Part shown: positions 39,496 through 49,830 of the stretch, one piece after another | How the letters are laid out: the number at the start of each line of letters is the position of its first letter | Position numbering within the stretch: position 1 is the stretch's first letter | Source of the DNA: Pterobdella sp. o SKG-2022 | Lineage: Eukaryota > Annelida > Clitellata > Hirudinida > Piscicolidae | Length of the DNA: 64,000 nt | Direction of reading: 5' to 3' | Assembly (NCBI GenBank): GCA_964035795.1 | Contig: OZ038321.1 | Location: forward strand, 20,335,958 to 20,399,957 | Made by a program: the position numbers and the translations under genes | Notes under the pieces: generated by a model | What the model was told of the DNA's origin: nothing | The model's input: the letters and a program-made list of their open reading frames with translations, nothing else | Database searches by the model: none

Positions 39496-42400
39496 CCTGA
39501 AATAAACTAATAATAAAAATAGTAATACTATCCTTGATTAATAATTCTATTCTCAAGTGCGTTCAGAATTCAATTGAAATTAATGCTGATGAATGGCTCT
39601 GTAAGCCAAAAAATAATCAAATTTAATGATTAATTTTATAAATAACACGAGCAATATCTAACCTCAATATATAAAGCTAGAAATCTATAAAAAAACAACA
39701 AAATCACTTTTCTAATAAGTATAAAAATTTTCCAGTCTGTCTGATAAATTATCATAAAATAATATAATATTCATATTAGATTATACTGCTGTAGGCGTTC
39801 CAGTAGCTAGGGTATACAGCAGTCGGCTAATACACTTTTTCTACTCAGCTCTATTGAGTGAATCCGCATTTTCCAAGCCATAGGATTTCATATCCTTTTC
39901 AACACAACTCAACCAAGTTTTTGCTGGTTTACCACGGGAACGACCTCTAGACAGAGGAAGTTCGAGCACGTCTTTGATGCACATGGACGAACGTCTCACG
40001 TGACCATACCGACAAAGACGACGACTCTGTAGCAGCGTCCTTATGTCTAAGATTTTGAGTTTTTTGAAGAAAACTGATGATGAACTTCTATTCTTTGGCT
40101 TAACGCCACATATCTAGCGGATCATTGACCTACCGTTGCGCTCTAGCCTTTGTAAAACAGCAACTGTTGAAGCCCAGTTTTCACTGCCATATAACAAGGC
40201 AGAACGCTCACAAGATGTGTATAATTTGCCACGAAGTTCCAAGGTCATGTGTTTAGAGGTCAATATGAGCAACAGTTTTTAAATTTTTTCCAGGCAACTG
40301 AACATCTGGTGATAACTGCCAGTTCACAACCTCCACCTGCACAAAACATATCACCAAAGTAGCAAAACTTCGGTTCTACATCCATTGTGGCATTACCAAC
40401 AATAACTTCTTTGATAGGCCTATAATCCAAAAGTGGCGCTAAATTGAGACAGCGAGGACATACATAATCCTGATCCTTTAGTCTTTCAGTCAAACCACTA
40501 CATCTTTTGTGGACCCAACGAGAGCATGTCGAGCAAAAAACTGAGTTGACCCCAATACTTTTGCTGCATACGCTGCAAGGAAAAGCTCCAGAATCCCTCA
40601 AGTTTTCAGAACCGAGTAACATGAATTTTGTTTTTTTTGAGTTCACCCGCAATCCTTTACTTTCTATTTTTCAAATTTGGATATACAATCGTCTAGCGAT
40701 TCGGAGATCAAAACCAGGTCATCAGCATATAAAAGTGTTCCCAAGGAACACTGGTTCTTAACTCTCTAGACAAAGCTTCCAAAACAAGAATAAAAAGTAA
40801 AGGACTCAATACAGATCCTTGATGTACACCAAAATTTGCACCAAACTCATCACTGAGCTCATTTTTAATTCGTACTCGAATTTTTGCTCCAATATACATG
40901 CTCTGAACTACACGGACAGCCCATTCTTCAACCCCGAGCTTTCTCATTGCCCACCAAATCACTTTGCGCGGAACTCGATCGAAGGCCTTTTCTAAAACGA
41001 CGAAAACAAAAGAGTGGTTTTTTGACGGCTAAATATTTTTCCTGCAACTGACGAACAATAAAAACTGCATCAGTGGCGCTTCTACCAGAAACGAAGCCAA
41101 ACTGCATCTCATCAATATCCACCATCATCTTGATTCGTCGCTCTAGGACATGCTCAACAAGCTTCATCACATGATCTGTCAGCTTGAGGCCTCTAGTTTA
41201 GCAACACGCTTAGACTCGTTATAAGCTTCTTTAGCTATGTTACCTTCATTAAATAACCCTTGAATCTAAAGCTTTTTAAAAGCCTTATAACGGTTCCTAT
41301 TTTCATTCACAGCGTCATCTACACTGGCGTTCCACCCCCATGTTTGGCGTTTCCACTGGTGGTTCAGAGATGAAGAGGATTCAAGAAGGCACTTTTTGAG
41401 ATGAGCCCACGTTTAAAAAATTCATGACCTGAGCCGCTGTTAACTTGGCGTTTAAAGAAATGGCAAACTCTTTTACAACTGCTGGATCTCGGAGTTTCCA
41501 GGTTCGAAGACGAGGGTTAAACTTGGGCTTCACACTCCTTCGTATAGTGTGAACAAGATCACAGATCAACAGATGGTGTTGCAATGCACATTTCTCTCCA
41601 GGAATGACTTTGACATTCTTTATCATACTTTTGAAAGTTTTTCGATAAAGAATAAAGTCAATCTGGGACTTGGAACCACCGGAGTTATAGGTCACAAGAT
41701 GGGACTCCCTTTTCATAAGACAAGTGTTGGCGACAAAAAGATTGTTGGCCATTGCAAATTCTGAAATCCACTCACCTTCAGAGTTTCGGGTGCCATAACC
41801 AAAACCGCCATGCACGTTTTCAAAACCACCAGCCTTCTCAACAACATGCCCATTCCAGTCACCCAATGGGATGAGAATTTCAGAAGATCGTACTTTTGAG
41901 ATAAATTTCTGCAACTTATCATAAAAAATTGTTTTTTCCTCATTCGGACGACCAACTTGTGGAGCATAGACCGAAACAAAGGTGAACACAGACACCCCAA
42001 GAACAAGACGTAGTACTAAAATCCTGTCTGAGACACGATGATCTTCAAAAACATTATGTGTCCAGTTTGCTGCCAGAAGAAATCCAGCACCACCGAGACT
42101 TGACTTATTGCCACACAAATAAAACTTATAGGTTGAATTCTTGCCCTTCAAAATGCGGGATTGATTTGACTCGGTGCCACCAGCTCATCTATGTTCTTGG
42201 ATTGCACAAATGTCCACTCTTCTCCAAAACATAGTCTCTACCACCTCACTGCCTTTGCTCTTTAAACTACCCTAATTCAAAGAAGCTACTCTGAACGTCG
42301 TTTTCGGGTGCTCACTTGATTCGCCTGAGCCGGACTCTGCATTTCACCCCTGGGAGTCAGCCAAGCCCGAAGCATTTCAACCTTTTCCAGTCGGCGTATC

Positions 42401-45400
42401 GCTCACATCACTCAACGGAAACTGCGCTTTTGTACATCACTGACAGCCTCCGCAATATCTGTGCTACCGGGTCTGCGGCCGTCTTAGTGTCTTTAGATAT
42501 TTCAGCAGCTTTTGACACCATTAATCATCCAAATATGCTGCATATCCTTGAAGTCTACTTTCACATTTCTGGCATTGCTTTATCCTGGTTTCAGTCCTAT
42601 CTTTCCGAACGCAAGCAATTTGTTAAGATAAGCTGCTCTTCTTCTACCCCTGTCTCCCTTCGTTTTGGTGTTCCTCAAGGTTCTGTTCTTGGGCCCATAC
42701 TCTTTTCTCTTTATACTTCTCTTATTAGCGAGATCATACAGAAGCACGACGTTCTATATCATTAGTTTGCTGATGATATTACCCTCTTTACAGGCGCCTC
42801 CTACCTTGATCCTCATCCCAGTCTCACTAAGATATCTGAATGCATCACTGAGCTCAATCTTTGGTTTTCTAACAATCACCTCATGTTGAATCCTAACAAA
42901 AGCGAAGTGATGTTTGTCGGCAGTCCCATACTCCTTTCCAAATCCAATCTTCCCACTGAAGTAATCTTTGACGGCACTACTCTTTCCGTAACGTCCAAAC
43001 TGAAGATACTAGGTGTAACTCTTGATTTTAGACTCAACTTTACACACTTTGTCTCTCAGATCATACAATCATCCAACTTTCATCTCCATGCGATCAGACA
43101 GGCACGCAAGTTCCTACCCTCTGACACTGCCGTTGCTCTGATCATCTCTTTAGTTCTTTCAAGGATTGATTACTGTAACTCTCTTCTTTGTCGACTCCCG
43201 AACTGTCTTATTTCTAAGTTGCAATCTCTCCAAAATCGCGCTGCTAAAACCGCTTTTCAAGCCGACTACTATTCTTCATCTCACACCTGTCTTGATCGCC
43301 TCCATTGGCTGCCGGTCGTACTAAGAGCCCAGTTCAAGTTGCTATGGCTCACGGCTAACATCTTATATTTTAATCAGCCGGCTTATTTATATGACCGTCT
43401 TTCCATTAGACAGACTCCTGAGTCTCTCAGGTCTTCCAACTCTGGTTTATGCCTACATCAGCCTGTCTCTTCTAAACCTTTCTTACATCGCTCCTTCTCG
43501 CATATTGCCCCTCACTTATAGAACTCTCTTCCACTTAATGTCCGTCTTTCACCTTCTCTTAAAATTTTTCGCAAGCGTTTAAAAACGCATCTTTATAGCC
43601 AAATTTCTTTCTCATAGCCCTTCTGATTAGAACAGCGCCTCTGCAGCAAACCTAGTTTGCAAACTGCGCGCCCTACAAATAAAAATATATATATATATAT
43701 ACTCAACCTGTGAATAAGAAACAAGTCAATATACCCTTACAAACTAAGCCATAAATAACTAATAGAATTATTCATCTTGCCAAACCATAAATAGTCGAAA
43801 AAAATAACAAACTCTGATAAAAAAGTAGATCATGAAGAAGATGTTGAATGCCAGGTCAACTTGTTGTGTTGTACTGTTGGCCCATTTCTCACAAGACTCT
43901 ACCTGCTCACTGGGTGTTGAGGGAGACTAGTGGTGAAAATGAGATGATGATAAGTAAAATCAATTGGAAGACGATGAAAATTTGATAATGGGGAAGTAAT
44001 CAATTTATAAAGTGTTGAACATATAGTTATAAAGATTTTTGTGTGATCTTTTTTGTAATTTTTTGTTTTTATTTATAGTTTTACTATCATTTCAAAAAAT
44101 ATGATTATGACTTTGTAATCTAATAAAAATCATCAATTTGGTAACAGCTTTAAGACAACCTTACTTAACAAAACTATTATTCAAGACAAAAGATTTGAAC
44201 GGGGTTTAAATGATAGTAAAACTATAAATAAAAACAAAAAATTACAAAAAAGATCACACAAAAATCTTTATTATATTTCACCAATTTATTCATGGGTTAA
44301 CGCCTTAATCATTAAAAAAATATATCAATGAAGAAATTACAGAGCTGAGAAAGAAACAGAAATAAGTACCTTTCAATGAACCTCTAAAGCCCTAAAGCAA
44401 AATTAAAAAATGGAAAAAATTCTTTTTACATCAAACGTTTCACTGCCAGAACCAAAACAATGATGAGCGTGATACGCGAATTGCTTTATGCAGACGACTG
44501 TGCTTTTCTGACTCACACCGCGTCATAATCAGAACATGTAAGAAATTCATCAAGACAAACCAGTTATAATAAATATAATTATAACAATGCTACTAATCCA
44601 AGAAGCCAGTATACTTATGATAAAAATAAATATAATAACATTTATCCCAATGTAAAAAAGAGTTTTTACAATAAAAAATATATTAACTATAATAACTTAA
44701 AAATGCAAAGTATTCATGATGTAAATAATAGACATAATATTTACACCAATTCAAGAACCAAAATTTCTTATTACAAAAAATATAGAAATAACATCTATAC
44801 CAATTCAAAAAGCCAAATTACTCATAATAAAAGCTATAATAATATTGACCTCAATTCAAGAAACAGTGGAATAAAAAGAAATGAATGATAAATTTTTCAA
44901 TCTTAGAAATGAGTGCAGTAATTCCCTCCATTTTTTTAGAAGAAAAGATACAATATCTGATACAGTAGATGCACATCATACAAAAAAACTGAAAAGTATA
45001 GATACAACATCTGAACAAGATGGTAAATAGAAAACAATTGTGATTATAAATCCTATGAAGATCTAAATAAGGAACCCAGTTTAAGCCGAAACAATAGTAA
45101 TTTAATAATTAGTCATATTAATACCAGAAGAATGATAAATAAACTAGAACAAATAACACATCTATTGAAAGAAACGAAAGTACATGAACAATTATATGAA
45201 AATCAAAACAAACAATTTCAACTTCATTAGAAAAAATAGAAACTCAAGAGGAGGAGGAGTTGGATTCTCAATAAAAAAAATATTTACTTATGAAGAAATA
45301 GACTTTCAGTATAATTTCTCCACTTTTGAACATCTTATCATAAAAGTACATATGAAAAACTGCACAATCTCAATGATAACTATTTACAAACTAATTCATT

Positions 45401-48400
45401 CTAACAATAATATTTTTATAGATTAACTAGATAATTTAATTTCAAAAATTTCTAAACCAAATAAAAAAGTAATTATAACTGGTGATTTTAATATAGACCT
45501 ATTAAATATGAATTCTAGTGTAGTTAAAGATTTTGAAAACTTACTTATAACATATGTCTTAAAAGCTACTATCAATAAACCTAAAATAATGCCTAGTAGA
45601 AGTCTTCTCGACAATATTATAACCAACATGGAAATAACTTCATCTTTCATTATTACAGATGATATCTCAGATCATCTACCAATTTTCACTTCAATAAATA
45701 TAAAACAAATCATACTAAACAAAAACTGTATGATTAAAATAAAAAGACATTATAACAAGAACAACATAAAGAGATTTTGCAACATCCTAAAGGAAACTGA
45801 ATGGCATGAAATAATAGAGAACAATAACATTAAAAATAGTAATAAAAATGAGATAAGCCTTCTTATAAAGAATTTCATTGCTTACTTTAAAATATTATTT
45901 AACCAGTATTTTACAGACAAAAAAACAGCACTTCAGACAAAAATGAGCCAAAGAAAGATTGGATGACAGCAGGTATATTAACCTCTACCAGGAAAAAGTC
46001 AAGCTTATACAAAAGCTACATTCAACACCCCAATGAACTAAACAAACAAAATTTTATTACTTATAGAAACATGTATAAAAAAATAATTTTCAAAGCTAAA
46101 CAATTATACTACAATGATATATTAAAATCCCACATAAATGATACTAAAATGACTTGGCAAATAATAAATGAACTCACAGGTAATAAGATAAACAAACAAT
46201 CAATTAAAAAAATAACACACCAAGGCAAGACAATAGTTAATAGAAAAGTAATGTCAGAACTTTTTAACGATTATTTCATAAATATCGGGGCAAATCTGAA
46301 AATAAAACCCCCAAAGAAACACAGATGAAATAACAAATATTGATAGCATACAAAACATCAAACCTTGTCTCATGGGATTTGAAGAAATTTCAACTATTGA
46401 CGTTCTAAACATTATAAAATCGATAAAGAAAAAAAGTACTAAAAACAATGATGATATTCCTACAAACATCGGTATTAAATCATCATCCTATATAATCCAC
46501 ATTCTAAAATATTTAATTAATCAATCATTTGAACAAAATAATTTTCCTACTTGTTTAAAATCAAGCAAGGTACTACCAATACAAAAATCAAAGGATACCA
46601 CCAACCTAAACAACTTTAGACCCATATCTATCTTGCCTTTTTTTCCAAAATAATAGAAAAATCAGAATAAACTTTGACAATAAATTAACTTTTAAAAAGC
46701 ATATAATAAAATTAAATAAAGATCTCTCAAAATGTATAGCAACTCTTTATAAGTTAAAAACTTTAATACCAAAAAATAATCTAATGAATGTTTATAAAGC
46801 AATCTTCCAATGAAAATTGAGTTATTGCAATAACATATGGGCATCTACCTACAACAATAGAACAACTAAACTTCAAAAACTCCAAGACAAAGCCATTAGA
46901 ATCTGCCTAAATCTTAAACAAACTGACCATATTGACTACAATAAACACAACATTCTGGACATCAAAAGTCTAACCATATATTAATTCATAATTTACATGT
47001 ATAAACACAAACACAACCTCCTCCACTCAACTCTAACCAATATCTTCATTTTAAGCTCTGATAATCATAATAGTCGTAATTTAAAATCAGTCAATAACTA
47101 CAAAGAAGAGAAATATAACACAAGCTTAAAAAAAATGTTTTTATCTATTATGGGTCCAAAATATTGGAATAAGCTTCCTAATAATCTGAAATCAATTGAT
47201 AATATAAATACTTTCAATAGTAAACTAAAACAGTATATTATATATATAATATATATGCTTAAGATGATAAATATCAATTAGTCAATAATAAATGCACAAG
47301 ACACAAACACAAAGGTTTATTGAAAACAAAAGCAAAACTTCTGCTTACGAAAAGCTTTGTTTTCTAAAAAAAATTCATTTTTGTCTTGAACAAGAAAGCA
47401 TAAAAAAACTAAAGTCAATATATATAGAAAAATTGTTTTATAGAGAATAACATTACAACTTTAGATAAATTGATAACGTTTTACTCTCAAATATTCAATT
47501 TCGGCTCCTATAGCTCAATGGTTGAGCATTAGACTAATTATCTAAAGTTACCTGGTTCGATCCCGCATGGGCAGACAATTAGAACCTGTTCCACAGTGTG
47601 TTTTTGCTACATTAAATTTGTAGCAAGCGCTTTGATCTATAAGGAAAAGCGCTTTATAAATACCGCATTGCAATACTCTGCATGAGTGAATGCGGAAATG
47701 TGGGAAGTTAATGCCTTTCTCATGCTAATTTCATTTCAAAATTTTGCAAAACTAATGACAAAAAAGGTAAAATAATCTTAAGCTAAAAAACTTATGAAAG
47801 CCTTTTAAAGAAATGACAATATTTCTCATAGGCGCCACTCTTCAAAATATTCACTTCGAACTTTGTACACAAATAGGGAAAATATATTGGGAATATAGTA
47901 AAAGTTTATAGGCATACAAGTTTATCGCCCACACATAGCATTTTTGATCTTTGTTGCCAATCATTAAAAATTAAAAGATATAGCAAATAAAGATCAAAAA
48001 AATCTCATTTCGATATCGATTTTATTATATTTTATCATGTTATTTTGCTGTTTAATAAACTTCAAATTATATTGAAGACTTCTTCATGTTATTTCTGCTA
48101 TGGTAAACAATTGTTGCCGGTTTTACTCAAAGCCCGAAATATCTTGGCTATAAAAGTTATTACTTTCAGAAAAAACAAACTTTTGAAAGAATATAAATAG
48201 ACTTTTGTTCATTAATAAATGCTATTGACAACAAGTCACTCTTGCTTTTGAGAGGGGAGTGAAAAAAATATAATCAGTTGGTATCATTATATTGAATTTT
48301 TATTTTGCTGTATGTTTCTGAAAATAACTTCGCGAAAAAAGACAATATTTTGATATTTTTTTATTCGATCAAACTTTTTGACAAGATCAACTTTGTCAAA

Positions 48401-49830
48401 ATTTATTATTTCTGTATGTGTTAATTTTTTATGTGGCTGAGAAACTTATAAATATTTTGTTTTTATAATTATTTTGGTCATTAATTGCATTTTATTTCAA
48501 TTTATGGTGATTCATCTGCATAATAAAAACTAACATTTTTAATCAATTTAACAGAGTTTAAAATATCGATATTTTTGATAAATCAATACTTGTATTAACA
48601 CTGGTTATTACTATAATCTTATGATAAGATCCAACTTATAAAAGTGTATATTATATTTTTGATGAACGTAGCTGAATCATGGGAAAAAATCAATTAGCAA
48701 CTTCTCAAGTTATTAACTACAAAATGACACAGTATCCAATACACTCAGATACTATTATAAACTTTATTGATGCTCGGCCATTTAATGTTGCGCCTATTGA
48801 AAATTATTTTCTTAGAAAATACCTCATAACTCATTTTGAAATTTAAAAAATCTAAAAATACCCAACTTAAAAAATCAATGATATATCTACACTGTCTCCA
48901 AGTTTTAAAAACGGATATATTTCTAATCCCTCACTGTAGTACATCCTTCTTATTGTCAATGTAGTAAGGAAACAACATTAGTAGACAAATATTGATTGCA
49001 ATGTTACTTATAATATAATAGTTATCATGATAGGATTGATGATAATACATTTAACTGTTGTTGATGTTGAAACTAATTCTAACACTTGTTTGTTATAATT
49101 TTTACCACTTACGTTGTGTCGATGAAGTAGATGATGAGAGAGGCAATACTCAGTAGAAAAACAAGCACCACCTTTGATGAAAAAATTAATTTTATATTCA
49201 ATTTTATTTTATTTTCAAAAGATTTATGTTTAAATAAAACGACTTATAAAGAAAGAAGTGTCTTGAAATAGGAGTCATAAAACCAAATCACTTTTGAATG
49301 GAAGCAATGTGCGGTCTACAAACTTAATTGCCATAAATAATTATTAGCTAATATTGGAAACTTGATTGAGTGATTTCATCTACTATCACTAAATGAATTT
49401 CAACCATTGCAAGAATAATATCATTGAAATCACTCGACGTTTTAGAATGTGTCATTAGTGTGTATACTTCATGTTGAAATTATTAATATTGGTAATATTA
49501 TATGGAACAATATAATATAGTTCTGACCAGTATTCGTCCCGTAGTTGTCTGTCCAGAGATAAGTTCTCCAGCCCAATCTTTCGCTTCAGTCACCCAGCCA
49601 ACTTCCACTTCAGATGTGCTCCCATTTCTCTGTCTCTCTTCTGCCTCCTCTTCCAGCTCATCTTCTCCAGAAAGACTTTTACTGCAAAGCAACCAGCTGA
49701 GAATGCGCCAAGAAAGCACCAATAACAAACCAGTGAAGAATGTTATGAGGCTACTGCACACAAAAGCGTACCAATGCCTGTCCTGCAGGCAGAGTTCTTC
49801 GGGAGACAGTGTGGCCTTTTCATCAGACAT
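21984..49830 (-). CDS. KCNMA1 (slo): BK calcium-activated potassium channel Slo, 28 exons
   Basis: Large-conductance Ca2+- and voltage-gated K+ channel of the plasma membrane. Exons 5' to 3': 49830-49528, 49171-49113, 43909-43813, 39037-38926, 37452-37365, 36369-36306, 36040-35960, 34919-34830, 33606-33515, 31278-31168, 30599-30494, 29866-29714, 29580-29425, 28960-28848, 28056-27968, 26327-26240, 25748-25666, 25569-25507, 25423-25318, 25237-25052, 24500-24440, 24044-23820, 23651-23432, 23319-23221, 23061-22931, 22734-22537, 22325-22259, 22141-21984; 3,399 bp, 1,132 codons. Landmarks: S0 in exon 1 ([11 protein letters not shown]), [20 protein letters not shown]4 [11 protein letters not shown] (about 191-201), selectivity filter TVGYGD (about 273-278), RCK1 [16 protein letters not shown], CxxCH heme-type motif YYCKFCH (about 604-610), [11 protein letters not shown]2, calcium bowl [12 protein letters not shown] (about 955-966), and [10 protein letters not shown]. 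The last residues after LLPSDK ([15 protein letters not shown]) depart from the family and may be a read-through of a further donor. Confidence 0.97.
26366..26513. repeat. (TTA)n-type trinucleotide microsatellite
   Basis: About 150 bp of TTA with scattered TTG and TTT variants in a Slo intron, just upstream of the 26327-26240 exon. It yields a spurious poly-Ile open frame on the plus strand. Confidence 0.9.
26771..26953 (-). mobile_element. tRNA-Ile-derived SINE, copy 3 (inverted)
   Basis: On the minus strand it reads GGCC, a damaged A box, an intact-looking B-box region (GGGATCGATCCC on the plus strand), the TGTGTTTTTGCTAC body, and the GCGCTTTATAAATAACGCA tail with an ATTAC-type repeat. 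More diverged than copies 1 and 2. In a Slo intron. Confidence 0.8.
26949..27021. repeat. short direct duplication flanking (AAAGT)n
   Basis: The word AGTAAAAATTATATAATAAA occurs at about 26954 and again at about 27000, each preceded by GGCCGA. The two copies are separated by five AAAGT units. It abuts the tRNA head of the inverted SINE. Confidence 0.7.
28991..29080. repeat. fold-back family fragment, longest solo copy
   Basis: ACGTTTTATGATAAGGTTAA, then ACTTATCGAAAGTTATAGCT, TCTCAATAAATTTATTAAAA and TTATCTGATGTTTTTCG. Inverted equivalents lie at 16855-16948 and 58415-58488. In a Slo intron. Confidence 0.65.
31279..33514. other. Slo intron 9, no recognised element
   Basis: A 2.2-kb intron of A+T-rich sequence. 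I see no open frame over about 60 codons and no repeat I can place. Confidence 0.4.
33966..34200. repeat. fold-back MITE related to 5023-5278
   Basis: The left end TTTTTAAAGACATCGTATGT continues with TTCTTTCGTAAACTTGAA. Arms contain TTTACCAGTAAACTTCAAA, with its inverse TTTGAAGTTTACTGGTAAA at 34158-34177. The centre shares TCAACAAGTAAAACCTTG with 5023-5278. In a Slo intron. Confidence 0.7.
35116..35315. other. assembly gap of 200 N inside an AT microsatellite
   Basis: Exactly 200 N, bordered on the right by (AT)n to 35375. The round length suggests a placeholder rather than a measured gap. It is in Slo intron 7, and the coding frame joins across it. Confidence 0.95.
36780..37300. other. unplaced block in Slo intron 5
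   Basis: Two minus-strand open frames (36812-37141 and 37063-37293) overlap here, and the inverse terminal motif ACATACGATGCTTCTAAAA is at 36847. It may be a decayed transposable element; no family recognised. Confidence 0.25.
38341..38584. repeat. fold-back element, second family
   Basis: Arms 38341-38428 and 38453-38554 are inverted copies (AATTATTTGAACACTAAAGG with CTTTAGTGTTCAAATAATTT; ACAAAGCTTTTCGTTAA with its inverse). The outer module ACAGTATTTACTTCGACTG is shared with 4666 and, inverted, 2275. In a Slo intron. Confidence 0.75.
38681..38750. other. G+C-richer block of unknown origin
   Basis: The run GTGCCTTGTAGGACTTAAGC, then AAGGCGTCGGTAAACCCCAA and CGCACCCCTCCTCGTCG, stands out in A+T-rich intron sequence. 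It resembles the 3' end of a retroelement more than coding DNA. No second copy seen in the window. Confidence 0.3.
39217..39493. repeat. (AAT)n microsatellite
   Basis: About 275 bp of AAT triplets with A-insertions and a few GAAAAT and ATGAG interruptions, in a Slo intron. It produces a spurious poly-Tyr open frame on the minus strand. Confidence 0.95.
39783..42345 (-). mobile_element. non-LTR retrotransposon (LINE B) with endonuclease, RT and zinc finger, degenerate
   Basis: Minus strand, in Slo intron 3. Order: APE-type endonuclease (about 42310-41390; [35 protein letters not shown]), a deleted or rearranged linker, RT (41170-40700; [40 protein letters not shown], then a damaged catalytic block near 40710), a PHD-like finger (about 40580-40440; [22 protein letters not shown]), then a C-terminal domain to about 39790 ([15 protein letters not shown]). 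Frameshifts and stops break it repeatedly. Same family type as LINE A but clearly a different subfamily. Its 5' end meets LINE C head to head near 42345. Confidence 0.9.
42350..43700 (+). mobile_element. non-LTR retrotransposon (LINE C), CR1/L2-like, nearly intact RT segment
   Basis: Plus strand, in Slo intron 3. One frame stays open from 42316 to the end of the RT domain, interrupted only by TAG at 42763-42765 (just before FADD) and TAG at 43519-43521 (where the family usually has Trp in WNSLP). Motifs: [72 protein letters not shown], then the C-terminal [15 protein letters not shown]. The 3' end GCGCGCCCTACAAATAAAAA runs into (AT)n. It is 5'-truncated, with no endonuclease. G+C is near balance, far above its surroundings, suggesting recent insertion. 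Confidence 0.9.
44031..44269. repeat. 239-bp element with perfect 62-bp terminal inverted repeats
   Basis: 44031-44092 is the exact reverse complement of 44208-44269, with a 115-bp unrelated spacer. The outer bases are AAAGATTTTTGTGTGATC. No coding capacity. Lies in Slo intron 2; a MITE is the simplest reading. Confidence 0.8.
44405..44535 (+). mobile_element. RTE-type RT fragment
   Basis: Translates as [16 protein letters not shown] followed by [11 protein letters not shown] and a stop. The YADDCA(F/L) x3 HT signature is typical of RTE-like LINEs. Only this catalytic strip is present. In Slo intron 2. Confidence 0.7.
44560..47290 (+). mobile_element. A+T-rich decayed LINE (LINE D) with endonuclease and RT parts
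   Basis: Order: a repetitive Asn/Tyr-rich, ORF1-like stretch (44580-44890, unit NIYTNSR), endonuclease (45240-45700; [28 protein letters not shown]), linker and RT start (45963-46653; [33 protein letters not shown]). A deletion then removes the palm with its catalytic Asp pair. The thumb/C-terminal region resumes at 46660 ([24 protein letters not shown]) and ends with [15 protein letters not shown]. Stops at 45424, 45964 and 46326 break it. Jockey/CR1-like order. Its codon use is as A+T-rich as the host DNA, unlike LINEs A-C. In Slo intron 2. Confidence 0.85.
47503..47672 (+). mobile_element. tRNA-Ile-derived SINE, copy 2
   Basis: Best preserved copy. The anticodon stem TTAGA/TCTAA is perfect around loop CTAATTA (anticodon AAT). 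B box GGTTCGATCCC is intact, the body TGTGTTTTTGCTACATT is conserved, and the tail is AAGCGCTTTATAAATACCGC. It sits directly downstream of LINE D in Slo intron 2. Confidence 0.88.
47673..49112. other. Slo intron 2, 5' part
   Basis: A+T-rich, no gene. 48340-48420 contains GATATTTTTTATTCGATC and GACAAGATCAACTTTGTC, similar to part of the fold-back at 56661-56884. Confidence 0.4.

Noticed and set aside
39260..39556. 98-codon minus-strand poly-Tyr frame
   Set aside because: Translated (AAT)n microsatellite.
42350..43700. Bacterial contamination or chimeric contig suggested by higher G+C
   Set aside because: The block encodes a eukaryotic non-LTR RT and ends in a typical 3' tail; flanking Slo exons on both sides keep one continuous frame.
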